From positions 1,116,001 to 1,180,000 of the forward strand of contig NZ_CP042220.2 of the NCBI RefSeq assembly GCF_007858975.2: a DNA stretch of 64,000 nt. Reading direction: 5' to 3'. This DNA comes from Dickeya poaceiphila. GTDB taxonomy: Bacteria; Pseudomonadota; Gammaproteobacteria; Enterobacterales; Enterobacteriaceae. Both the position numbers and the translations under genes were made by a program. The notes beneath the pieces were generated by a model. That model did not search any database, was not told the origin of the DNA, and was given only the letters and a program-made list of their open reading frames with translations. Positions 19,869 to 29,339 of the stretch are shown piece after piece. The stretch's first letter is position 1; every line of letters starts with the position of its first letter.

Positions 19869-21233
19869 ATGTCCGTTTATTTTGCCGAACGTGCGTTACT
19901 GCCACAGGGAATGGCGCGCCATGTGCGTCTGGAAGTGGATGAACAGGGGTATTTACAATCCGTTACGCCGCAGGCGGAGCCAGAAGGCGCGCAGCGGCTC
20001 AGCGGCATCGTACTACCGACAATGGTCAACCTGCATTCACATGCTTTTCAGCGTGCGATGGCCGGGCTGGCGGAGGTGGCGGGTGATCCGCAGGATAGCT
20101 TCTGGACCTGGCGTGACCTGATGTATCGCATGGTGGCGAACCTGACGCCGGAGCAGGTCGGGGTGATCGCCACCCGGTTGTACATCGATATGCTCAAGGG
20201 CGGCTACAGTCAGGTGGCGGAGTTTCACTATCTGCACCACGACCCGCACGGCAAACCGTACCGTCAGAATGACATGTTGCGTCATCTGCTGGCGGCGGCG
20301 CAGCAGGTCGGCATCGGTCAAACTATGCTGCCGGTGCTCTACAGCTACAGCGGCTTCGGCGCACAGCCGCCGCAGCCGGGGCAGGCGCGTTTTATTCAGG
20401 ATGTAGACCATTACCTGCGCCAGCAGGAAACGCTGGCGGCACTGATTCAGTCTTATCCGTTGCTCAATCATGGGTTGTGTTTCCATTCGTTGCGGGCAGT
20501 CAGCCAGAACCAGATGGAAGATGTGCTGGAAGCGACTGACAGCAGCCTGCCGGTGCATATCCATATCGCTGAGCAGCAAAAAGAGGTGAATGACTGCCTG
20601 AACTGGAGCGGTGAACGCCCGGTGCAGTGGTTGTTTAATCGGTTTGCGGTGGATGCCCGCTGGTGTCTGGTGCACGCCACGCATTTGGATCAGCAGGAAC
20701 TGAACCGGTTGGCCGACAGCCTGGCGGTGGCCGGATTGTGCCCGACCACCGAAGCTAATCTTGGCGACGGTATTTTCCCGCTCGACCGTTACGTGGCGCT
20801 GGGTGGGCGCTGGGGCATCGGTTCTGACAGTCATGTGTCGCTGAATGTGGTAGAGGAGCTACGCTGGCTGGAATACGGGCAGCGGCTGCGCGATCATCGT
20901 CGTAACCGGGTGGTGACGGCGCAGCAAGCGGCGGTAGGCAGCCTGTTGTACGCTCAGGCGTTGCAGGGTGGCGCGCAGGCTTGTCGGGTACCGGTTGGCG
21001 AACTGAGCGCGGGCTGGCGTGCCGACTGGCTGGTACTGCGCGAGGATGCCTTGTTGAGTGCGGTGGCGGATAACAGCCTGCTCAACCGCTGGCTGTTTGC
21101 CGGTGATCGTCAGCAAATCCACGAGGTGTGGGTGGCGGGCAAACCGGTTATCGAAGAGGGGCGGCACGCGCTGGATGAGGATATCGACGCCCGGTTTATC
21201 GACGTGATGAAAACATTGCAGGCGGTGATGTGA
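19869..21233 (+). CDS. hutF: Formimidoylglutamate deiminase
   Basis: Deiminates N-formimino-L-glutamate to N-formyl-L-glutamate plus ammonia, the step that makes this the five-step pathway. 454 residues of the amidohydrolase superfamily: VNLHSHAFQRAMAG (metal His pair) near residue 55, HIHIAEQQKEV, LVHATHLD, and GSDSHVSLN for the catalytic Asp. Divergent from hutIG and overlapping hutD by 4 bp. Confidence 0.95.
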   Translation: MSVYFAERALLPQGMARHVRLEVDEQGYLQSVTPQAEPEGAQRLSGIVLPTMVNLHSHAFQRAMAGLAEVAGDPQDSFWTWRDLMYRMVANLTPEQVGVIATRLYIDMLKGGYSQVAEFHYLHHDPHGKPYRQNDMLRHLLAAAQQVGIGQTMLPVLYSYSGFGAQPPQPGQARFIQDVDHYLRQQETLAALIQSYPLLNHGLCFHSLRAVSQNQMEDVLEATDSSLPVHIHIAEQQKEVNDCLNWSGERPVQWLFNRFAVDARWCLVHATHLDQQELNRLADSLAVAGLCPTTEANLGDGIFPLDRYVALGGRWGIGSDSHVSLNVVEELRWLEYGQRLRDHRRNRVVTAQQAAVGSLLYAQALQGGAQACRVPVGELSAGWRADWLVLREDALLSAVADNSLLNRWLFAGDRQQIHEVWVAGKPVIEEGRHALDEDIDARFIDVMKTLQAVM

Positions 21234-21781
21234 TGCGAACTTTCAGCCTGGATACGCTTTCGGTCAGCCGCTGGAAAAACGGCGGCGGCGAAACCCGCGA
21301 GATTTGCCGGATAACGTCGGCCCAGTCCGACGGTGATTTTGCCTGGCGCGCCAGTATCGCCACCATCGAGAAAGACGGTGATTTTTCCTGTTTCCCCGGT
21401 GTTGATCGGGTGATAACGCTGTTGTCCGGGGAGGGGGTAGACCTGTGCGGCGAGGGCTGGCGGCATCGGCTGACGCTGCATCAGCCGTTCGCTTTTAGCG
21501 GCGAACAGGCGATCACCGCGCGGCTGTGCGGCGGCGTCAGTCTGGACTTCAATATTATGGTGGATAGGCGCTGCTATCGGGCGGACGTTGCGGTGGTCAG
21601 GGGTACGGCGATGCAGACGCCAGATACCGGCGGCATCGCCTATGTACTGGCAGGCCACTGGTGTGCGAACACACACCGACTGGCTACCGGAGAGGGGGCA
21701 TGGTGGCAGTCATCAGGTACATGCTGGACGCCAGATGACGACAATGCTGTCTTACTGCTTGCCACAATTCACGCACGATAA
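21230..21781 (+). CDS. hutD: HutD family protein
   Basis: 183 residues, starting MMRTFSLDTLSVSRWKNGGGETREI, typical of HutD. A cupin-like beta-barrel protein that accompanies hut genes and is proposed to limit or govern hut expression; no catalytic activity is established. Overlaps hutF by 4 bp. Confidence 0.9.
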   Translation: MMRTFSLDTLSVSRWKNGGGETREICRITSAQSDGDFAWRASIATIEKDGDFSCFPGVDRVITLLSGEGVDLCGEGWRHRLTLHQPFAFSGEQAITARLCGGVSLDFNIMVDRRCYRADVAVVRGTAMQTPDTGGIAYVLAGHWCANTHRLATGEGAWWQSSGTCWTPDDDNAVLLLATIHAR

Positions 21782-21828
21782 CCCGCTCTGTGCATCGTCC
21801 TGATGCACAATCATTGGGCGCCGCCATT

Positions 21829-21908
21829 GTGCAGTGCAACCTGTAATAGTGCGGTGCAATCTGTAAATGCGCGGTGCAACCTGTAAATGTGTGGCGCCGC
21901 CTGCGAAT
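21829..21908. repeat. Four tandem 20-bp repeats downstream of hutD
   Basis: Units start at 21829, 21849, 21869 and 21889. The first three read GTGCRGTGCAAYCTGTAAW with one to three changes; the fourth (GTGTGGCGCCGCCTGCGAAT) is degenerate. They lie between hutD and the ABC-transporter gene, just after a small hairpin (21789-21809). Role unknown. Confidence 0.75.
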
Positions 21909-22030
21909 GTGTTTCCCTGATGTGCTGCGACTTCCTGTTCACCGCTGCCGGGCGGGGTTGGCCGAATTTATCTACCCGGATTTCCCCATCGACTGAAATC
22001 ATGGCCCGAATCTTGCTGCTTATCTGGTGT

Positions 22031-22040
22031 TGTATATACA
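22031..22040. promoter_or_regulatory. HutC-like operator upstream of the histidine-type transporter
   Basis: TGTATATACA, a perfect 10-bp palindrome differing by one base from the hut core TGTATAGACA, 37 bp before the binding-protein start. It would place the transporter in the same regulon. Confidence 0.5.
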
Positions 22041-22077
22041 TGTAATGACTTTGAAGCGTAAACACCAGGGGGAAGAC

Positions 22078-22935
22078 ATGAAAAAGAGCAAGCTGGTTCA
22101 GTCTGTAATTGCCTTATGTGTAATAAGCACGTCGGCTGTTTTCTGCGCAGGCGCGCAGGCCAAAGAGTGGAAGTCGGTGACTATCGCAACGGAAGGCAGT
22201 TATGAACCCTGGAACCTTACCTTGCCCGGCGGCAAGTTGGGTGGATTTGAACCGGAGCTGATGACTCTCCTGTGCCAGAGGATGAACATCCAGTGCAAAC
22301 TGGTGGTGCAAAACTGGGATGGCATGATAGCGGGTCTGCAGGCCGGTAAGTTCGATGTGATGATGGATGCCATCGTGATTACCCCGGAGCGCAAGCAAGT
22401 GGTGGACTTCTCCCTTCCCTATGCCTCCACCCCGGCCAGTTTTATTACCGTCAAAGGTAAGCTGGCGCTGCCTGTCGAAGCAGACAAAGCGATGATTAAG
22501 CTGACGGATGATCCTGCCCAGATTAAACCGGCGATAGCGGGCCTGCGCCGCGCGTTACAGGGCAAAACCATCGGTATTGCTTCCGGCACTGTCTATACGC
22601 CGTTTATCGACACCTATTTCCGGGATGTCGCCACCGTGCGTGAATACACCGCGTCCGCCGATGCCATTCTGGATTTACAGGCAGGTCGCATTGATGCGGT
22701 GTTTGACGATGTCACCTTCGCCAATTCCATCCTCAGCAAACCGGAAAACAGCAGCCTGACGTTAGGTGGCCCGCAGCTGACCGGGCCTATCTGGGGAGAA
22801 GGGGAAGCGTTGGGCTTTCGTAAAAGCGACCCGGAGCTGAAGGCTAAATTCGATGCCGCGATTAAAGCGGCGCTGGCGGATGGAACAGTCAAAACGCTCA
22901 GCGAGAAATGGTTCAAAACGGACGTCACTCCCTAA
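22078..22935 (+). CDS. Periplasmic amino-acid-binding protein of an ABC importer
   Basis: 285 residues with a signal peptide (KKSK start, hydrophobic core about 9-22, cleavage after about AGAQA). The mature part is a family-3 solute-binding protein (HisJ/ArgT-like): EPWNLT, WDGMIAGLQAGKFDVMMD, the conserved ITPERKQVVDFSLPY, and IGIASGTVY. The ATG at 22078 has an excellent ribosome site (CCAGGGGGAAG). Between hutF-hutD and a lyase-like gene, so histidine or urocanate is the likely ligand; this is inference from context. Confidence 0.9.
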   Translation: MKKSKLVQSVIALCVISTSAVFCAGAQAKEWKSVTIATEGSYEPWNLTLPGGKLGGFEPELMTLLCQRMNIQCKLVVQNWDGMIAGLQAGKFDVMMDAIVITPERKQVVDFSLPYASTPASFITVKGKLALPVEADKAMIKLTDDPAQIKPAIAGLRRALQGKTIGIASGTVYTPFIDTYFRDVATVREYTASADAILDLQAGRIDAVFDDVTFANSILSKPENSSLTLGGPQLTGPIWGEGEALGFRKSDPELKAKFDAAIKAALADGTVKTLSEKWFKTDVTP

Positions 22936-22952
22936 GACTTGAAGGAAACACT

Positions 22953-23675
22953 ATGCTGGCCCTGTTAGATTTCAGCGATCAGGGGTGGGGCGGCCTGCTG
23001 GCGATGGCCGCGCTGACCACCTTGTGCCTGACGATGGCCGCGTTGCTGATCGGCGCTCTGGTCGGCGCGGTGGTTGCCGCGGCTAAACTGTCCACGCGCC
23101 GACTCTGGCGCGTGGCGGTGGAGACGTACTCCATCGTATTTCGTGGCATTCCGGAGCTGCTGATCATTTATCTGTTCTATTTTGGCGGTTCCGGTGTGTT
23201 GACGCAGATTGGGCGCTGGTTCGGTGCCGAGGGATTTATCGAACTGCCGCCTTTCCTGATTGGCGCGCTGGCGATTGGGTTAATTTCCGCATCGTATCAG
23301 GGCGAGGTGTACCGCGCGGCGCGTCTGGCCGTGAGTAGCGGTGAACTGGAGGCAGCCAGCGCGATGGGGATGTCGCGCTGGCGTATCGGATGGCGGATTC
23401 TGCTGCCGCAGGTGATGCGCTTTGCCCTGCCGGGCTTGTCTAATGTCTGGCAGATGAGTCTGAAGGATTCAGCGCTGGTGTCGGTCACCGGCATTATCGA
23501 GCTGATGCGCGCCAGCCAGATGGCCGCCGGTTCGACCCGCGACTATTTTCTGTTCTACTTTGCTGGTGCGGCTATCTATCTGATCCTGACTGTGTTTTCC
23601 AATACGGCGTTTGCCCGTCTGGAGCGGATCTTGTCCCAGCCTTATCAGCGCAAAGCGATGCAGGAGCCGTCATGA
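22953..23675 (+). CDS. Amino-acid ABC transporter permease (HisQ-like)
   Basis: 240-residue inner-membrane permease with about five helices. The ATPase-contact loop reads SSGELEAASAMGMSRWRI, followed by ILLPQVMRFALPGL, and FRGIPELLIIYLFYF is typical of the polar amino-acid family. Start at 22953 with AAGGAAA upstream. 17 bp after the binding protein, overlapping the second permease by 4 bp. Confidence 0.9.
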   Translation: MLALLDFSDQGWGGLLAMAALTTLCLTMAALLIGALVGAVVAAAKLSTRRLWRVAVETYSIVFRGIPELLIIYLFYFGGSGVLTQIGRWFGAEGFIELPPFLIGALAIGLISASYQGEVYRAARLAVSSGELEAASAMGMSRWRIGWRILLPQVMRFALPGLSNVWQMSLKDSALVSVTGIIELMRASQMAAGSTRDYFLFYFAGAAIYLILTVFSNTAFARLERILSQPYQRKAMQEPS

Positions 23676-24388
23676 TTGATATTGCCTTTCTGACTCAAAC
23701 ATTCCTGCGGTTACTGTCGGCGCTGCCGGTGACGCTGGGGCTGTTTTTTGCCTCGTTCGCTGTCGGGGCGATGCTTTCGGTGTTGCTGGTGGCGATGCGG
23801 GTGAGCGCTGTCTGGCCGCTGAGCGGGTTTGCTCGTCTGTATATGTTGATTTTTCGCGGGACACCGCTGCTGATCCAGCTATTTCTGGTCTATTACGGGC
23901 TGGGGCAATTCAGCGTAGTGCGTGACAGCCTGTTCTGGCCGGTACTGCGCGATCCGTTCAGTTGCGCCGTGCTGGCGCTGGCATTGTGCACCGCTGGTTA
24001 TACCGCAGAAATTCTGCGCGGTGCGCTATTGTCTGTTCCCGCCGGGCAGATTGAAGCCGGTCTGGCGTGTGGTATGTCGCGCTGGCTGCTGCTGCGCCGC
24101 ATCATTGCGCCGGTGGCGTTGCGTCACGCGCTGCCCGCCTGGTCAACCGAGGCGATCTTGCTGATCAAATCCACCGCGCTGGCCAGTCTGGTCACGGTGT
24201 GGGATGTCACCGGCGTCGCACAGCAGGTAATCCAGCGCACGTATCGCACGCTGGAGGTGTTTGTCTGCGCTGCGCTGATTTACCTGCTGCTGAACTTCAT
24301 TATTGTCAGGGTGTTTGCCTGGCTGGAACGTGCGTTGTCGCCAAATCTGGCCGCTGTGCCGACGTCTTTTGGGAGAGATCATGAATAA
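23672..24388 (+). CDS. Amino-acid ABC transporter permease (HisM-like)
   Basis: Second permease, 238 residues. Features include [17 protein letters not shown] and the contact loop [20 protein letters not shown]. It pairs with the HisQ-like protein to form the channel. Overlaps both neighbours (4 bp upstream, 8 bp downstream). Confidence 0.9.
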   Translation: MIDIAFLTQTFLRLLSALPVTLGLFFASFAVGAMLSVLLVAMRVSAVWPLSGFARLYMLIFRGTPLLIQLFLVYYGLGQFSVVRDSLFWPVLRDPFSCAVLALALCTAGYTAEILRGALLSVPAGQIEAGLACGMSRWLLLRRIIAPVALRHALPAWSTEAILLIKSTALASLVTVWDVTGVAQQVIQRTYRTLEVFVCAALIYLLLNFIIVRVFAWLERALSPNLAAVPTSFGRDHE

Positions 24389-25163
24389 AACCGCCCCCAT
24401 CACCTTATCGATGATCGATATCCGCAAGTCATTCGGCGCGCTTGAGGTGCTCAAAGGTATTTCGCTGGATGCACGCAAAGGCGAGGTGATTTCGCTGCTG
24501 GGTGCCAGCGGATCGGGCAAGAGTACCTTTTTGCGTTGCATCAACCTGCTGGAAACGCCAGATGACGGCACGGTTGCCGTCAGTGGTGAAATGATCCTGA
24601 TGAAGCGTCATAAACTCGGCCACCAGATCGCAGCTGACAGGCGTCAGGTGGAACGGCTGCGTACCCGATTGGGGATGGTGTTCCAGAATTTCAATTTGTG
24701 GAGCCATATGACGGTGCTGCAAAACGTCATCGAAGGGCCATTGCATATTCTCAGGCGCTCGCGCGCCGACTGTGTCGAACAGGCTGAGGCGTTGCTGGCG
24801 AAGGTCGGGCTGTATGAACGGCGGCATTTTTATCCGGCGCAACTTTCCGGCGGCCAGCAGCAGCGGGTGGCGATTGCCAGAGCGTTATCGATGGAGCCGG
24901 AGGTGATGTTGTTTGATGAACCGACCTCGGCGCTGGACCCAGAACTGGTCGGCGATGTGCTGAAAGTGATGCGCGGGCTGGCCGAAGAAGGGCGCACCAT
25001 GCTGGTGGTGACCCATGAAATGGGGTTTGCCCGTCATGTTTCCAGTCGGGTGGTGTTCATGCATCAGGGGCGGATTGACTGCGAGGGCGCACCTGAAGCC
25101 ATGTTCGGCGGCGACAGTTCGGCGCGTTTTCAGCAATTTATCGCCAGTCACCAGACGGTGTAA
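24381..25163 (+). CDS. Amino-acid ABC transporter ATP-binding protein (HisP-like)
   Basis: 260-residue ATPase: Walker [13 protein letters not shown], signature [15 protein letters not shown], Walker [15 protein letters not shown] and switch [12 protein letters not shown], all of the polar amino-acid type. The ATG at 24381 follows GGGAGAG and overlaps the permease by 8 bp. Completes a full importer encoded within the hut region. Confidence 0.92.
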   Translation: MNKTAPITLSMIDIRKSFGALEVLKGISLDARKGEVISLLGASGSGKSTFLRCINLLETPDDGTVAVSGEMILMKRHKLGHQIAADRRQVERLRTRLGMVFQNFNLWSHMTVLQNVIEGPLHILRRSRADCVEQAEALLAKVGLYERRHFYPAQLSGGQQQRVAIARALSMEPEVMLFDEPTSALDPELVGDVLKVMRGLAEEGRTMLVVTHEMGFARHVSSRVVFMHQGRIDCEGAPEAMFGGDSSARFQQFIASHQTV

Positions 25164-25173
25164 GGGGAACACT

Positions 25174-26718
25174 ATGGTTACCGAGATTTGTTGGGGCGAT
25201 GCACCACTAACATGGCGTGAACTGGTGCAGGTGGCCCGCCATGGCGCACAGCTTAGCCTGAGTGAGGCGGCCTGGCACCGCATGAACCAATCACGGCGTA
25301 TCGTCGAACAGATTGTGGATAGCGAAACGCTGGCCTATGGCGTCAATACCGGGCTGGGCGCGTTATGTAATGTGGCCTTGCCGGTGGCGGATCTGGCGCG
25401 GCTGTCGCGCAATACCTTGCTTAGTCACGCTTGCGGCGTAGGGCCGCGGCTGCCTGTCGAACAGACCCGCGCCATCCTGTGTGCGGCGATTGCCAATTAC
25501 AGTCACGGCAAGTCGGGGATTCAGCCTGATATCGTGCAGGCGTTGCTGACGCTGCTCAATCAAGGGGTGACACCGTGCGTGCCATCGCAAGGCTCGGTCG
25601 GCTATCTCACGCATATGGCACATATCGGGCTGGCGTTGATCGGCGTCGGTGAAGTGGAATGGCAAGGTCAGCTACTGCCTGCGTCGGAAGCGTTGCAGCG
25701 TATTGGCGTCACGCCGGTGACGCTGGGGGCGAAAGACGGGCTGTCGCTGGTTAATGGTACGCCGTGCATGACCGGACTGGCTTGTCTGGCGCTGGATGAT
25801 GCGGCGCGGCAACTGGACTGGGCAGATGTGACCGGCGCGATGAGTTTTGAGGCGCTGCGCGGGCAGGCAGTCGCCTTTGACGCTGAGGTGCTGGCATTAA
25901 AACCGAGCGCCGGTATTCAACAGGTCGGGCAGCGCCTGCGCGCCCTGTTGGCCGGGAGCCGGATCATTGCCCAGAGCGAAGGCATTCGGACGCAGGATGC
26001 GCTGAGCCTGCGATCCATGCCGCAAATTCATGGTGCCTGCCGTGATCAGTTTGCATCATCGGCGCAACGCATCGAGATGGAACTCAATGCCGCCACCGAT
26101 AATCCGCTGGTGTTGGGCACGCCGGAGCAGTGGCGGGTGATATCGCAGGCGAACCCGCATGGCGAAGCGGTGGCACTGGCGGCAGACAGTCTGGCACTGG
26201 CGTTATGCGAACTGGCAGGCGTGGCGGAACGCCGGCTGGACCGGCTGATTAATCCGCTGGTGAGCGGGTTGCCGCCGTTTCTGGTCGCTCAGCCGGGGGT
26301 GAATTCCGGCATGATGATCGCCCAGTATGTGGCCGCCTCACTCTGTGGTGAGAACCGCTTATTGGCCCAGCCTGCGGTGGTCGATAACTTTGTCACCTCC
26401 GGCTTGCAGGAAGACCACCTGAGTATGGGCACCCCGGCGGCGCTCAAATTGCTGAAGCTGACTGAAAACGTCTGGCAGGTGCTGGCTATTGAATATCTGC
26501 TGGCGGCGCAGGCGCTGGATTTTCTCGGTCCGAATAACGCCGGCGTGGGAACACAACTGGCCTGGCAACGGCTGCGCCAGCAGGTTGACGTCTGGCAGGA
26601 GGATCGCTGGCTGGCGCCGGATATCGCCCGTGCGGTAGCCGTGCTACGGCATCAGGATTTGGGTTGGGACGAATTGCCCTACCCGAACGGGCAGGGCAGC
26701 TCAGAAACGCGCGAATAA
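25174..26718 (+). CDS. Aromatic amino acid/histidine ammonia-lyase paralogue lacking the MIO triad
   Basis: 514 residues from the ATG at 25174 (AAGGGGAA upstream). It keeps the HAL/PAL fold landmarks: YGVNTGLGAL, TDNPLVLGTP, LRSMPQIHGACRDQ, and QEDHLSMG near the C-terminus. The cofactor loop is altered: true HutH of this window reads [15 protein letters not shown], while here residues 140-151 read GSVGYLTHMAHI, so Ala-Ser-Gly is absent and the loop is three residues shorter. Without that triad the MIO electrophile cannot form in the known way. It ends the hutF-hutD-transporter operon (10 bp after the ATPase). It may bind ligand, regulate, or catalyse something else; a similar hutH1 paralogue occurs in Pseudomonas hut loci. 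Confidence 0.85.
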   Translation: MVTEICWGDAPLTWRELVQVARHGAQLSLSEAAWHRMNQSRRIVEQIVDSETLAYGVNTGLGALCNVALPVADLARLSRNTLLSHACGVGPRLPVEQTRAILCAAIANYSHGKSGIQPDIVQALLTLLNQGVTPCVPSQGSVGYLTHMAHIGLALIGVGEVEWQGQLLPASEALQRIGVTPVTLGAKDGLSLVNGTPCMTGLACLALDDAARQLDWADVTGAMSFEALRGQAVAFDAEVLALKPSAGIQQVGQRLRALLAGSRIIAQSEGIRTQDALSLRSMPQIHGACRDQFASSAQRIEMELNAATDNPLVLGTPEQWRVISQANPHGEAVALAADSLALALCELAGVAERRLDRLINPLVSGLPPFLVAQPGVNSGMMIAQYVAASLCGENRLLAQPAVVDNFVTSGLQEDHLSMGTPAALKLLKLTENVWQVLAIEYLLAAQALDFLGPNNAGVGTQLAWQRLRQQVDVWQEDRWLAPDIARAVAVLRHQDLGWDELPYPNGQGSSETRE

Positions 26719-26748
26719 CGGTGAACAGGAACCGGGGAGGCAGGCCAG

Positions 26749-27441
26749 TTAATTAAACGTTAACCGGTAAAATCGTTGGGGACGCCCGACGGTGCCGTGC
26801 TGAATATGTGCTTCCAGCAATTTAATATTCTTGCAGTATTCCAGATAGCGCCGGGCGGTAGATTTACTGATGCCAATCAGGTCGCTCAGGCTGTCGGCGG
26901 TGTGCTGGGTGTGTTCGCCGGAAAACGCCGCTCGCACCTGATTGAGCGTCAGCTCGTCGATACCTTTCGGATAGGTGAATCCGGCTGGCGCGCTATGAGG
27001 AAGGGTTTGTCGTATTACCCGGTCGATCTCTTCCTGTTGCAGATGCGATTTCTGACCTACTTTTTTGTTGAACATCAGGTAGTTTTTCAGTGCTTCTTCC
27101 AGCCGCTCCAGGATGAACGGTTTGACCAGATAGTCACAGGCGCCGTGCCGTATTGCCGTTTTGATGGTATCGATATCGTTGGCGGCGGTAATAAAAATAA
27201 CATCAACTTCCGGTTGCGTGGCGCGCAGGTGCTTCATCATGTCGATTCCCGTGCCATCGGGCAGGTAGTTATCCAGCATCACGAGGTCAGGCTTTTGGGC
27301 CGCGATAGCTATCCGGGCATCAGCAAGGGTATCTGCACTGCCTAATAGCAGGAATTCAGGATGTTTCCTGAGGAAGCTTTCAATGAAGAAAGCCATATCG
27401 TGATTGTCTTCAACCAAAAATACGCTGATCTTGTTTGCCAT
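26749..27441 (-). CDS. CitB/DcuR-type response regulator
   Basis: 230 residues. Receiver domain 1-125 with the acidic pair in LVEDN, phospho-acceptor Asp57 (VMLDNYLP), Thr85 and Lys107 (LVKPF). The C-terminal DNA-binding region has a helix-turn-helix near SDLIGISKSTARRYLEYC. This is the CitB/DcuR subfamily, whose partners sense di- and tricarboxylates. Cognate kinase directly upstream (23 bp). Likely to control the EIIC-like gene next door; not shown. Confidence 0.92.
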   Translation of the reverse strand: MANKISVFLVEDNHDMAFFIESFLRKHPEFLLLGSADTLADARIAIAAQKPDLVMLDNYLPDGTGIDMMKHLRATQPEVDVIFITAANDIDTIKTAIRHGACDYLVKPFILERLEEALKNYLMFNKKVGQKSHLQQEEIDRVIRQTLPHSAPAGFTYPKGIDELTLNQVRAAFSGEHTQHTADSLSDLIGISKSTARRYLEYCKNIKLLEAHIQHGTVGRPQRFYRLTFN

Positions 27442-27464
27442 AGCGTTAATCTTCTAACTATCTG

Positions 27465-29078
27465 TTAAATCTTGGGAATATAAACGGAAAACACCGCGCC
27501 GCCGTTGTCGTCGTCGGTATCAACCAGACACACGCCCTGGGCCTTTTGCACCAGCGACTGCACCAGATACAACCCTACGCCGTGGTGACGGCCAGATTTA
27601 CTGGTAGTGCCTTTTATAAACAGTTCGTCTATCGCCATGTGATCGAGTCCTGGGCCATTATCCTGAATCGACAAGACGATTTCATCACTGCTGTCGTTAA
27701 GATAAAGCTCAATCGACTGAGCATGAGCGGGCATTTTCACCGTGGCTTCCAGCGCGTTATCCAGCAGGTTGCCGATGATGCAGGCCATTTCTTCGGCGCT
27801 CAGCGGCGCATCCGTTCCGGTGTAATAGGAGAGCGGATCAATTCGCAGATCGATGCCCAGTTCGCTCGCTCGCCCCAGCTTACCGAGTATCAACCCGGCC
27901 ACACAGGGGCAGTGAAAGGACTTGATGATGGCATCATAAAGCTGCTGGAGCTGGGCATTTTCCTGTGCGACGTACTGACTGACCCGCTCATATTCCCCCA
28001 ACTGGAGCAAGCCGTAGATAACGGCCAGCCGGTTTTTGAATTCGTGGCTGATAACTCGCAGCTCTTCGCTTTCATGTTTAATGTGGTTGACCTGCTTGGT
28101 CATTAGCGTTTCATTGGTTCTTTCTCTCAAACTGATCACAAAACCGGCAAACTCATCCTGCTGGTTGAGGATGATGGTGCGGTTGGCGATAAACGTCGAG
28201 CCATTGAACGCCACATCCACATCGTGGCACTCCTGACGCTCGTCGGATAAAAAGAAATCAGCCGGTACGACATAATCCGTAATGTTATGCCCGGTCAGCG
28301 GACCGTTGGGATGGTCGATGGCGAGCATCTTTTTAGCCGCGTTATTGATGGCAATGATGCGCCCTTCCGGGCTGACGGCGATCACACCATCGTAAATGGC
28401 GTGCAGAATGGCTCGGCGTACCTGGTATTTATAATTGATCATCTCCGGCGTCAGGCCGGACATCTGTTTTTTCAACAGGCGGTAGGAAAATACGCCGCTT
28501 AGCAAGATCAGGATAAAGACGGCGATCAGCAAGCCGAAGAATGGCGAGAAATAATCCTCCAGCAGGTTCCGGCGGTGTGCTTCCGTATACCCAACCGACA
28601 CATAGCCGATGTATTTTTCATCAAGAAACAGAGGTGCGCGGGTCTTGACGGACGCGCCGGAGTAACCGGTGTTGTTGTCCGTATAGCTTTTTCCATCGTG
28701 CAACAGATCAACATTGCCGCTATCACTTATGGTCCGGTTTACCAGAGCTGGGTCCGGATGGTAGAGGCGGATGTTATCCGGGTCGCTGATGACGATAAAA
28801 TCCGCATCACTGCGAGCGTAGCGCTGATCGATAAGGTTACGCAGTGCCGCCAGATCCCGATGTTCGACGGCCTGCTTGAGTGCAGAGTCTTGCGAGAGGA
28901 TAAGCGCCAGATTCTTTGATTTATCCGCGACGTCGTGATAGAGCAGGTTGCTGATAATAAGGAAAACCGCGCAGCCGGTCGCCACAACCACAGCCAATGA
29001 TGTGATGAAATAGTAGAGTATTATCTGATACTTATAGGAACTGCTCGGCTCGCTGCCGGTGGTTATGGCCTCTGACAT
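27465..29078 (-). CDS. CitA/DcuS-type sensor histidine kinase
   Basis: 537 residues: membrane helix about 17-45, periplasmic PAS-like sensor 46-178 (QRYARSDADFIVISD and YHPDP match CitA-type ligand domains), second helix about 181-199, cytoplasmic PAS about 225-320, dimerisation helix with phospho-acceptor His345 (VISHEFKNRLAV), and ATPase with N-box LLDNALEA (438-445) and G-box DNGPGL (473-478). Carboxylate-type ligands are usual for this family, but the ligand here is unknown. Confidence 0.92.
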   Translation of the reverse strand: MSEAITTGSEPSSSYKYQIILYYFITSLAVVVATGCAVFLIISNLLYHDVADKSKNLALILSQDSALKQAVEHRDLAALRNLIDQRYARSDADFIVISDPDNIRLYHPDPALVNRTISDSGNVDLLHDGKSYTDNNTGYSGASVKTRAPLFLDEKYIGYVSVGYTEAHRRNLLEDYFSPFFGLLIAVFILILLSGVFSYRLLKKQMSGLTPEMINYKYQVRRAILHAIYDGVIAVSPEGRIIAINNAAKKMLAIDHPNGPLTGHNITDYVVPADFFLSDERQECHDVDVAFNGSTFIANRTIILNQQDEFAGFVISLRERTNETLMTKQVNHIKHESEELRVISHEFKNRLAVIYGLLQLGEYERVSQYVAQENAQLQQLYDAIIKSFHCPCVAGLILGKLGRASELGIDLRIDPLSYYTGTDAPLSAEEMACIIGNLLDNALEATVKMPAHAQSIELYLNDSSDEIVLSIQDNGPGLDHMAIDELFIKGTTSKSGRHHGVGLYLVQSLVQKAQGVCLVDTDDDNGGAVFSVYIPKI

Positions 29079-29260
29079 GGTGTATTCCGTCAGTCATAGT
29101 TGTACAGAGAGGGTTGCACAGATAAAAACAGATAAAGACAGCCCAGCCGTACCCTGTGGGGCAATCCGGGCAACTATACCATCGCAAGACGAAAGGAAGG
29201 TTGATGATTGCTTACGAGCCGCAGGAAAACGGTGTTACGTGCTGCTATTTAAACAGACAG

Positions 29261-29283
29261 GCGGCCTGATTACACCAGGCCGC
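29261..29283 (-). terminator. Hairpin downstream of the EIIC-like gene
   Basis: GCGGCCTG (29261-29268) and CAGGCCGC (29276-29283) around a 7-nt loop, about 57 bp past the EIIC-like stop on the reverse strand, followed there by a moderately T-rich TGTCTGTTT. Probable terminator separating the transporter gene from the two-component genes. Confidence 0.5.
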
Positions 29284-29339
29284 ATCAATGTTTTGAGTGA
29301 TAAATGTTGTGAGTGATAACGCTTGTTGCGATGACGTTT

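Noticed and set aside
21829..21908. Possible CRISPR array
   Set aside because: Units are head-to-tail with no spacers and no cas genes nearby.
25591..25640. Frameshift or sequencing error explaining the altered MIO loop
   Set aside because: The loop is shortened by exactly three codons, with frame and flanking motifs preserved, so it is an evolved difference.
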